Shown in pieces: positions 45,227 to 52,491 of a DNA stretch of 60,863 nt; positions within the stretch are counted from its first letter, which is position 1, and each line of letters begins with the position of its first letter. The stretch spans positions 1-60,863 of the forward strand of contig JAEZWM010000061.1 of assembly GCA_023443025.1 (NCBI GenBank). The letters run 5' to 3'. Made by a program: the position numbers and the translations under genes. Source of the stretch: Bacillota bacterium (GTDB lineage: Bacteria; Bacillota; Clostridia; Tissierellales; Peptoniphilaceae). Under the pieces are notes generated by a model. The model was not told where the DNA came from. It saw nothing but the letters and a program-made list of their open reading frames with translations, and did no database searches.

Positions 45227-45579
45227 TTTTTTGCTCTCCGATTTTTTGACTTTCTATTAATTAGACCAAATACATGATGTAATGATCTTTCCAGCTCATA
45301 GTATTTCATATCTTTAGTGTTTTTTTTAGGGATTATGACTATATCATATCCCTTTACCAATGTATCCCTATTTATTCTTATAATCTCTCTGAGCTTTCGT
45401 TTAATAGCATTTCTTTCAACAGCAGATCCAAATTTTTTTGATACGGTAAAGCCTATTCTGGAAGTTGTGAGGTTATTTTTCAAAATCAGTATTGTAAACT
45501 CTCTATTCCAAAAACTTTTACCTCTTTTATAAACCTTTTGAAACTCTATGTTTTTCCTTAGTCTAAGGCTTTTTTCCAT
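45223..45579 (-). CDS. rnpA: Ribonuclease P protein component
   Basis: A 118-residue basic protein subunit of RNase P that helps pre-tRNA 5' processing. Signature RIGFTVSKKFGSAVERNAIKRKLREI contains the RNR-type motif; SLRLRKNIEFQKVYKRGKSF is the usual N-terminus. It lies 10 nt after rpmH and overlaps yidD by 4 nt. Confidence 0.96.
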   Translation of the reverse strand: MEKSLRLRKNIEFQKVYKRGKSFWNREFTILILKNNLTTSRIGFTVSKKFGSAVERNAIKRKLREIIRINRDTLVKGYDIVIIPKKNTKDMKYYELERSLHHVFGLINRKSKNRRAKN

Positions 45580-45589
45580 ACTTCACCAA

Positions 45590-45724
45590 CTACGCAGATA
45601 ATCTTTTTCTGCCTTTTAATCTTCTTCTTTGAATTACAGCTCTTCCACTTTTAGTTTTCATTCTGTTTCTAAAACCATGTTTTTTCTTTCTTCTTCTAAC
45701 ATTTGGTTGAAAAGTTCTTTTCAT
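45590..45724 (-). CDS. rpmH: 50S ribosomal protein L34
   Basis: A 44-residue protein with the complete L34 sequence: MKRTFQPNVRRRKKKHGF, then RMKTKSGRAVIQRRRLKGRK. The start at 45724 follows a GGGGGTG site; the longer in-frame extension to 45790 is not needed. First gene of the leftward rpmH-rnpA-yidD-yidC-jag operon, divergent from dnaA. Confidence 0.97.
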   Translation of the reverse strand: MKRTFQPNVRRRKKKHGFRNRMKTKSGRAVIQRRRLKGRKRLSA

Positions 45725-46199
45725 TTCTGCACCCCCTAGATAAAAATTTACATTGGTGTAAAATAGTATATAATTATAAAGCTGAAACACTACTAAAGAT
45801 TATAATTAGATGTGAGTTAAAAGTCAAGAAAAACGGATATTTAAATTATCGAATATATTTGATAAATCCCCATTTTCAGTATTTTTTAGCCTGTGGATAA
45901 ATTTGATATAGACATCAATATTTGATATAATTAACAAAGGCAAAAGCAAAGAATTTAATCATGTAATTTTAAACGTTTATTAACAATCTGTGGATAAACT
46001 GTTAATAACTCTCTGGTAAAACATCTATATTTGAGTTATTTTTAAAGTTAATATATGTTATCCATAACTTATCCACAGATATGTGGATAAAGTTGATAAA
46101 TACTTCAAAGTATTGCAAATACTGATTTTTAAATTGTTAATAATTATAATTTTATTGATAACTGCAGTGGAACACTCTGAGGATGAATGGAGGAGAGAT
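45725..46199. other. Origin region, left part (rpmH-dnaA intergenic)
   Basis: AT-rich DNA with DnaA boxes at 45892-45900, 45989-45997, 46069-46077 and 46082-46090 (all exact TTATCCACA or its complement) and a one-mismatch box at 46058-46066. The last three are within 33 bp. This equals the incA/incB-type half of a bipartite oriC. The promoters of rpmH and dnaA are also here. Confidence 0.9.
45903..45931 (+). promoter_or_regulatory. dnaA promoter
   Basis: TTGATA, 17-nt spacer, TATAAT. An exact DnaA box ends 2 nt before the -35 element, and three more boxes lie in the transcribed leader, so autorepression by DnaA is likely. The leader to the ATG at 46200 is about 260 nt long. Confidence 0.7.
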
Positions 46200-47603
46200 A
46201 TGAATGTAGAGTTATCAAGAATCTGGGAAGAGATTGACCAAATGTTTAGGCTAGAACTGTCAGAACTGACCTATAACACTTGGATTTCCAGACTTACGCC
46301 ATTGGACTTTAATGGAGAAACAATCCTTATACATTCGCCAAACGAATTTACAAAAAAAATGATCGAGCAAAGATATAAGGCTTCATTAGAAAAATATTTA
46401 CACTTTCTATTAAACAAAAATATAGAAGTAATACTTACAGATCCATCATCTGATGAGAAAAAACTAGACCATAGTATAATTGTAAATAATGAAGAAGATA
46501 ATTTAGAAACTGAATCTGACGATACAAATCAAATACAAAAGACGGAAACAGTTCAAAATAAAGATGCAGAAGTTCAAAGGAGAAATAGATTAATTTCAAA
46601 ATACACATTTGATACCTTTGTGGCAGGTAGCAGTAACGAGTTTGCACTCTCAGCATCACTTGCTGTCGCAGAATCTCCCGGGACTACTTATAACCCACTT
46701 TTTATTTATGGTGGAGCGGGACTTGGTAAAACACATCTTATGAATGCATGTGCTCAAAAAATTATAGAAAATCACCCGCATAAAAAAGTCGTCTACTTAA
46801 GCAGTGAAACTTTTACAAATGAACTTATACAATCTCTTAATAATAGAAAGAATAGAGAATTTAGAAAGAAATACAGAGAAGTAGATGTACTACTAATTGA
46901 CGATATACAGTTTATTGCAGGAAAGACCGGAACTCAGGAAGAATTTTTTCATACCTTCAACGATTTATACAATGCAAATAAACAAATCATAGTATCCTCA
47001 GACAGACCGCCAAAAGAGATAAAAACACTTGAAGACAGACTAATATCGAGGTTTGAATGGGGACTTTTAGCGGATATAGGTAAACCTGATTTTGAAACAA
47101 GGGTAGCTATTCTAAATAAAAAGGTTGAAATGGAAGGCTTTGATGTACCTGATGATGTTCTAGAATACATTGCCATGAATATCAAACACAATATTAGAGA
47201 ACTCGAAGGAGCACTACTTACTGTAATCGCATACTCTACACTTATGAAAGTTGAAAATATAGACTTGGAATTTGCAAAAGAAGCTTTAAAGAAATTAATC
47301 GATGAATCAGAAGCAAAAGTTATAACAGTAGATCTTATAAAGCAAGTAATAACTGATAACTACGGCCTTCAAACTGGAGACTTAGAATCAAAGAATAGAT
47401 CCAGACAAATCGCATTTCCTAGACAGATAGCAATGTATATATCAAGACAGCTTACAGACCTTTCACTACCAAAGATTGCAAGTTCATTTAATCGAGATCA
47501 CAGTACCATTCTACATGGGATAGATAAAATAACGGCCATGATGGTAGAAGATGAAGATTTGGAAATCGAAATAGAAGCAATAATTGAAAGAATTAAGTCT
47601 TAA
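46200..47603 (+). CDS. dnaA: Chromosomal replication initiator DnaA
   Basis: A 467-residue AAA+ initiator. Domain I (ELSRIWEEIDQMFRLELSE, TYNTWISRL) and a polar domain II are followed by the ATPase with GGAGLGKTHLMNA (Walker A) and VDVLLIDDIQFIAGK (Walker B), the initiator-specific motif and the DNA-binding domain IV ending in the signature SSFNRDHSTILHGIDKI. The ATG at 46200 is chosen because GGAGGAGAG precedes it; the in-frame upstream extension to 46083 runs through DnaA boxes and is hydrophobic and unlike DnaA. Confidence 0.97.
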   Translation: MNVELSRIWEEIDQMFRLELSELTYNTWISRLTPLDFNGETILIHSPNEFTKKMIEQRYKASLEKYLHFLLNKNIEVILTDPSSDEKKLDHSIIVNNEEDNLETESDDTNQIQKTETVQNKDAEVQRRNRLISKYTFDTFVAGSSNEFALSASLAVAESPGTTYNPLFIYGGAGLGKTHLMNACAQKIIENHPHKKVVYLSSETFTNELIQSLNNRKNREFRKKYREVDVLLIDDIQFIAGKTGTQEEFFHTFNDLYNANKQIIVSSDRPPKEIKTLEDRLISRFEWGLLADIGKPDFETRVAILNKKVEMEGFDVPDDVLEYIAMNIKHNIRELEGALLTVIAYSTLMKVENIDLEFAKEALKKLIDESEAKVITVDLIKQVITDNYGLQTGDLESKNRSRQIAFPRQIAMYISRQLTDLSLPKIASSFNRDHSTILHGIDKITAMMVEDEDLEIEIEAIIERIKS

Positions 47604-47834
47604 TCCACAAATTGTAAATAAACTATGTTGATAACTTGTGGATAACTTTTTTAAAAGTGTGGAAATAATTGGGCTGTTGATACTGTTGATAAAATAGATA
47701 CTTATAAGATAATTATCAACAGATTAGTCAATAAACTTAATTACGTATTTTCAATGTATGTACAAGTTATCCACACTATATACATAGCCTACTACTACTA
47801 TTACTAATTAATATTAATAATAAGGAGCACTCAA
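47601..47834. other. Origin region, right part (dnaA-dnaN intergenic)
   Basis: Exact DnaA boxes at 47637-47645 and 47767-47775, and one-mismatch boxes at 47601-47609, 47626-47634, 47682-47690 and 47713-47721. The last exact box points at a trinucleotide tract and a highly AT-rich stretch just before dnaN. This is the incC-like half in which unwinding is expected. Confidence 0.88.
47789..47812. other. DnaA-trio-like unwinding element
   Basis: CTACTACTACTATTACTA on the plus strand is, read 3' to 5' on the other strand, GAT-GAT-GAT-GAT-AAT-GAT, matching the DnaA-trio repeats of the B. subtilis basal unwinding system. It lies 13 nt from an exact DnaA box and runs into an AT-only stretch (47806-47822). 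Confidence 0.75.
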
Positions 47835-48941
47835 GTGAAGATAATAATTAATCAAACGGATTTGCTAAGACAAATCAATATTGCACAAAAAGCAATCTCA
47901 TCTAGAACAACCATGCAAGTACTAGAAGGAATATTATTTGAAGCTAAGGACGGTTACTTAACACTTTTAGCAACTGATTTTGACATGGCTATCATCACGA
48001 AGACTGCTTGTACAATTGAAGAAGAAGGAAAAATTGTCATAAACTCGGCACTTATAGGTAATATCGCAAGAAAACTACCTGATGCACCAGTCTCAATAAG
48101 CGTAGTTGATAAAAACATAAAGATTAAATGTGAAAGAATTGAGTTCAACCTAACAGGACTTGATCCCATAGAATATCCTTCACTACCTGAGGTAGAAACT
48201 GACAAATACCTGATGATAAGCGAAGAGCTGCTTTCAAAAGCTATTAAACACACTCTTTTCTCCACCTCACTTGACGACACAAGACCTGCACTGATGGGAG
48301 TATTACTAGATATAGATTCGAATAATATCAATTTTGTATCTCTTGATGGGTACAGGCTATCAAGAGTGAAGATTAAAGCAGAAAATTCTCCTGAGATGAA
48401 AGTTATTATCCCGGCAAGAAGTTTAGGAGAACTGGCTAAGATTATTGAACCCGGTGAAGATGTAAAGATATCCACAATGTCCGGACATATTATGTTTGAA
48501 TTTGGAGATACTAGATTTTACTCCAGATTATTAGAAGGAAAATTTGTTGACTATATTTCGATATTAAATGAGAAGTACACGAGTTTTGTAAAAATAAATA
48601 GACAAAGTATTGTAGATGCACTTGAAAGAATCTCATTACTGGCAAGAGAAGACAAGGCAAGACTTGTTAAAGTATTAATAGACGATAATTCACTAGAGAT
48701 AAAATCTAACACCGAAATTGGTGACGGTTATGAGAAGCTCAGCTGTGAACTTGATGGAGATGGAATAAATATTGCCTTTAACAATAAATACTTACTTGAA
48801 GGAATAAAAGTGCTGGATACAACTGACATTAAGCTCAATTTAAAAGGCATGATAAATCCATGTACCATAGAGCCTGTAGACGGGGATTTAGATTACACAT
48901 ACTTAGTACTACCTGTAAAACTCAAAAGTGAGGAGTTTTAA
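47835..48941 (+). CDS. dnaN: DNA polymerase III subunit beta (sliding clamp)
   Basis: A 368-residue clamp with three similar domains. Features: QKAISSRTTMQVLEGILFEAKDG-type first domain, LLATDFDMAI, FLxxxGxRL-like SLDGYRLSR in the second and the C-terminal YLVLPVKL. Start is GTG at 47835 after AAGGAG. It overlaps yaaA by 1 nt (TAATG). Confidence 0.96.
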   Translation: MKIIINQTDLLRQINIAQKAISSRTTMQVLEGILFEAKDGYLTLLATDFDMAIITKTACTIEEEGKIVINSALIGNIARKLPDAPVSISVVDKNIKIKCERIEFNLTGLDPIEYPSLPEVETDKYLMISEELLSKAIKHTLFSTSLDDTRPALMGVLLDIDSNNINFVSLDGYRLSRVKIKAENSPEMKVIIPARSLGELAKIIEPGEDVKISTMSGHIMFEFGDTRFYSRLLEGKFVDYISILNEKYTSFVKINRQSIVDALERISLLAREDKARLVKVLIDDNSLEIKSNTEIGDGYEKLSCELDGDGINIAFNNKYLLEGIKVLDTTDIKLNLKGMINPCTIEPVDGDLDYTYLVLPVKLKSEEF

Positions 48942-49153
48942 TGCAAACACATGAAATAGAATTAAATACGGAATTTATTAAACTCGATCAACTCCTAAAA
49001 TACGCTTCAATAGTACAGTCCGGTGCGGAAGCAAAGTTATTGATAGCAGATGAACTCATAAGAGTAAATGGCGAAGTTTGTACCATGAGAGGTAAAAAGA
49101 TAAGACCTGGAGATATCGTTGAGTTTGAAGACCAAAAAATTGTAATCAGATAA
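48941..49153 (+). CDS. yaaA: S4-domain RNA-binding protein YaaA (RlbA)
   Basis: A 70-residue S4-like RNA-binding protein, conserved between dnaN and recF in Bacillota. The S4 fold is shown by FIKLDQLLKYASIVQSGAEAK, LIADELIRVNGEVCTMRGKKI and RPGDIVEFEDQKI. It may act in ribosome assembly. It is translationally coupled to dnaN by the 1-nt overlap and lies 12 nt before recF. Confidence 0.93.
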   Translation: MQTHEIELNTEFIKLDQLLKYASIVQSGAEAKLLIADELIRVNGEVCTMRGKKIRPGDIVEFEDQKIVIR

Positions 49154-49165
49154 AGAGGAATTGCC

Positions 49166-50275
49166 TTGTATATTTCAGATCTAAAATTAACTAATTATAG
49201 AAACTACGAAAAAGAAAAGATAGAATTTATAAATGGTATTAACATCTTCATAGGTGGAAATGCCCAGGGCAAAACAAATCTACTGGAAGCTGTATATTAC
49301 TGCAGTAGAGGTAGTTCTTTTAAAACTGTTAAAGATAGTGATATAATAAGGCATGGCTTTGAAAATGCATCTTTGGATGTACAGATTATAAGAAATGATA
49401 GAAGAAAACTTATCCACATAGACATCGGAAAAGAAAAAATCATAACTATTAACGATATTAGGATAAATACCTTAACCGATATGAAAAACCAATTTGATAT
49501 TGTATACTTTTGGCCGGATCATCTGAGAGTTGTAAAGGATGGTCCTTCTCTAAGAAGAGAGCTAATAGATGAAGCTATAATTACTATAAGACCATCATTT
49601 AAGAAGATGATTCAAAACTTTGATAAACTTATGAGTCAGAGAAATAGTTTACTTAAAAAATCTCAGAATCAAAGGTATTTTAAAGAGCAGCTCACAAGTA
49701 TTACAAAACAGATTTCAGAAATTGGTTCTGTAATTATGATAATGAGGGCAAAGTATATCAAAATTTTAAATGGTATTTCATCAAAGATACACAAAGATTT
49801 AAGCTCAGGTTCAGAAGAACTGGAGATAGTATATTTAAACTCAATCGGTAATAGTTCGCTTGTTCAAAAAGAGCGAGAAGAAGTAGCAGTAGAATTATAT
49901 GAGAGGATTATGTCCTCACTTGAGACTGATTTAAAATGCGGATTTACAACGAAAGGTCCGCATAGGGATGATATTGATTTACTAATAAATGAAAAAAGTT
50001 CTAAGATTTTTGCATCTCAAGGCCAGCAAAGGTCGATAATACTGAGCATAAAACTTGCTGAGATAGAGATTGTAAATGCTTATAATGGATCCCAGCCTAT
50101 CCTTCTCTTAGATGACGTTTTTTCTGAGCTGGATAGAAAAAGAAGACATAAATTTTTAGAAAAAATTACCAACTGCCAAGCTCTTATAACGACCAATGAG
50201 GTAAATAGTAAAGAGCTTAGTTATTTTAATAATAGATTAAATATAAAAAAAATATCTGAAGGAAGAATTATTTAA
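49166..50275 (+). CDS. recF: DNA replication and repair protein RecF
   Basis: A 369-residue SMC-like ATPase that loads RecA at gaps. Motifs: LTNYRNYEKEKIEF, Walker A IGGNAQGKTNLLEAVYY, the D-loop-like FDIVYFWPDHLRVVKDGPS, signature FASQGQQRSIILSIKLAE and Walker B LLLDDVFSELDRKRR. The start is TTG, preceded by AGAGGAA. Same operon as yaaA and remB. Confidence 0.95.
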   Translation: MYISDLKLTNYRNYEKEKIEFINGINIFIGGNAQGKTNLLEAVYYCSRGSSFKTVKDSDIIRHGFENASLDVQIIRNDRRKLIHIDIGKEKIITINDIRINTLTDMKNQFDIVYFWPDHLRVVKDGPSLRRELIDEAIITIRPSFKKMIQNFDKLMSQRNSLLKKSQNQRYFKEQLTSITKQISEIGSVIMIMRAKYIKILNGISSKIHKDLSSGSEELEIVYLNSIGNSSLVQKEREEVAVELYERIMSSLETDLKCGFTTKGPHRDDIDLLINEKSSKIFASQGQQRSIILSIKLAEIEIVNAYNGSQPILLLDDVFSELDRKRRHKFLEKITNCQALITTNEVNSKELSYFNNRLNIKKISEGRII

Positions 50276-50284
50276 AGGTGAAAA

Positions 50285-50545
50285 ATGTATATAGACTTAG
50301 GAAATGATCATGTGGTTCCTGTGGATGAAATCGTCGCAATCATGGATTCAAACAGCGCACTTAGTTCAGAAGATAACCACAAAATTATAGTAGAATTTGA
50401 AAAAAATGGAGATATGATTTACTGCAGTCATCAAAATTTCATTAAATCGTATGTATTATGCGAAGGAATACATGGCAAGAAGATTTACTCCTGCTCCTTC
50501 GGGACAAAGTTACTTAAAGACAGACTGATATCTCCAATCATATAA
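50285..50545 (+). CDS. remB: RemB/DUF370-like small regulatory protein
   Basis: An 86-residue protein that begins MYIDLGNDHVVPVDEIVAIMD, the hallmark of the DUF370/RemA-RemB group (YaaB of B. subtilis lies in the same place). RemA-type proteins bind DNA and regulate biofilm genes; RemB itself is less understood. The C-terminal ~40 residues are more variable and contain two cysteines. Located between recF and gyrB with short gaps (9 and 25 nt). Confidence 0.88.
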   Translation: MYIDLGNDHVVPVDEIVAIMDSNSALSSEDNHKIIVEFEKNGDMIYCSHQNFIKSYVLCEGIHGKKIYSCSFGTKLLKDRLISPII

Positions 50546-50570
50546 ATTGAAATTGTAAAGGGGTTTTTAA

Positions 50571-52481
50571 ATGGTAAATAATAGAGAATATAGTGCTGAT
50601 GATATTCAGGTATTAGTCGGTCTTGAACCTGTTAGATTAAGACCTGGAATGTACATCGGATCCACGAGTACTACAGGACTTCATCATCTAGTATATGAAG
50701 TTGTAGACAATAGTGTGGATGAGGCACTTGCAGGAGTTTGTGACACGATAAAAGTCATCATATATGATGACGGATACATCTCCGTAGAAGATAATGGATC
50801 AGGTATACCCGTTGAAAAACACAAACAAACCGGAAAGTCAACACTTGAAACAGTACTTACAGTACTTCATGCAGGTGGTAAATTTGACAATCAAGCATAT
50901 AAAGTATCAGGTGGACTTCACGGAGTTGGTGTTTCCGTAGTTAATGCACTTTCAGAACATCTTATTGCAACAGTAAAAAGAGATGGACATGAATATAAAC
51001 AAGAATTCAAAATAGGGGAAGCCATTGGTGAACTTGAAATCGTAGGAGATACAAAAGAACAAGGAACTATGATCAAGTTTAAACCCGATGCCAGTATTTT
51101 TGATGATGTGGTGTTTAACTTTACAACACTTGAAACCAGATTTAGAGAGATGGCATTCTTAAATAAAGGCATAAAAATCATCCTGGAAGATAGAAGAGAA
51201 GGCGGGAAAACCGTAGAATTTCAATTTTCAGGGGGAATTAAATCCTTTGTTGAATATTTAAATAAGAAAAAAACACCAATCCATAAGGAAATAATGTACT
51301 TTGAAGGAGTTATTAACGATATAGGTGTTGAAGTTGCTATGCAGTATACAGACTCATTCTCAGAAAATGTTCTGACATTTGCAAACAACATCCATACCAC
51401 AGAAGGTGGTACTCATTTAAGCGGTATGAGAACTGCACTTACGAGAACTCTAAATGACTATGGAAGAACATATAATATAATAAAAGAAAAAGATGAGAAT
51501 CTTCAAGGTGAAGATACGAGAGAAGGCTTAACTGCAATTATATCTGTTAAACTATTAAATCCACAGTTCGAAGGACAAACCAAATCAAAGCTTGGAAACA
51601 GTGAAGCCAGATCAGCTGTAGACTCGTTTTTATCAAATGAACTGATGATTTTCCTTGGTGAAAACCCTAGAATAGGAAAAATAATAATAGAAAAGGCCAT
51701 AAGTTCAGCTAGAGCTAGAGAAGCAGCAAGAAAAGCAAGAGACTTAACTAGAAAAAAATCCATATTAGATAATACGACACTCCCAGGAAAATTAGCTGAC
51801 TGTCAATCGTCGGATTTAGCAGAAACAGAAGTATTCCTAGTGGAGGGTGATTCTGCGGGTGGTTCTGCTAAAACTGGTAGAGATAGGGTGTTTCAAGCGA
51901 TTCTACCACTACGTGGAAAGATCATGAATGTCGAAAAAGCAAGGATTGACAGAGTACTGGGCTATGAAGAAATTCAAGCTATGATAACAGCTTTTGGTAC
52001 CGGTATCGGTCAGGATTTTGATATATCAAAACTTAGATACGGCAAGATCATAATAATGACGGATGCCGACGTAGACGGTGCACATATAAGAACACTATTA
52101 TTAACATTTTTCTTTAGATATATGAGAGATCTTATTGAAAAAGGACATGTATATATTGCTCAGCCACCTCTTTACGGAATAAAAAGAGGAAACAAAGTAG
52201 TAAAATACTGTTATGATGATGATGAACTGCAAAGAAGTTTAGATGAACTTGGTAGAGATAATCATAAAATTCAAAGATACAAGGGTCTTGGAGAGATGAA
52301 CGATGATCAGCTTTGGGAAACTACTATGAATCCTGACAACAGAGTCCTTTTAAGAGTAAATGTAAACGAAAGCACTACAACAGTTGATGAAGTATTCAGT
52401 ACTCTCATGGGTGATAAGGTAGAACCAAGACGAGAATTCATAGAAGAAAACGCAAAATACGTCAAGCATCTTGACGCATAG
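50571..52481 (+). CDS. gyrB: DNA gyrase subunit B
   Basis: A 636-residue type II topoisomerase ATPase subunit. N-terminal GHKL ATPase: LEPVRLRPGMYIGS, EVVDNSVDEALAG, VEDNGSGIPV, GGLHGVGVSVVNALS; Toprim domain: VEGDSAGGSAK and MTDADVDGAHIR; C-terminus QRYKGLGEM...NPDNRVLLRV. The quinolone-relevant Asp in CQSSDLAETE (equivalent to E. coli Asp426) and the Arg/Lys in LPLRGK are unremarkable. Followed by gyrA after 10 nt. Confidence 0.97.
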   Translation: MVNNREYSADDIQVLVGLEPVRLRPGMYIGSTSTTGLHHLVYEVVDNSVDEALAGVCDTIKVIIYDDGYISVEDNGSGIPVEKHKQTGKSTLETVLTVLHAGGKFDNQAYKVSGGLHGVGVSVVNALSEHLIATVKRDGHEYKQEFKIGEAIGELEIVGDTKEQGTMIKFKPDASIFDDVVFNFTTLETRFREMAFLNKGIKIILEDRREGGKTVEFQFSGGIKSFVEYLNKKKTPIHKEIMYFEGVINDIGVEVAMQYTDSFSENVLTFANNIHTTEGGTHLSGMRTALTRTLNDYGRTYNIIKEKDENLQGEDTREGLTAIISVKLLNPQFEGQTKSKLGNSEARSAVDSFLSNELMIFLGENPRIGKIIIEKAISSARAREAARKARDLTRKKSILDNTTLPGKLADCQSSDLAETEVFLVEGDSAGGSAKTGRDRVFQAILPLRGKIMNVEKARIDRVLGYEEIQAMITAFGTGIGQDFDISKLRYGKIIIMTDADVDGAHIRTLLLTFFFRYMRDLIEKGHVYIAQPPLYGIKRGNKVVKYCYDDDELQRSLDELGRDNHKIQRYKGLGEMNDDQLWETTMNPDNRVLLRVNVNESTTTVDEVFSTLMGDKVEPRREFIEENAKYVKHLDA

Positions 52482-52491
52482 GGGGTATTAA

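Noticed and set aside
46083..46199. In-frame 39-codon upstream extension of dnaA
   Set aside because: It starts inside a DnaA box, is strongly hydrophobic and unlike DnaA domain I, and the ATG at 46200 has an excellent ribosome site.
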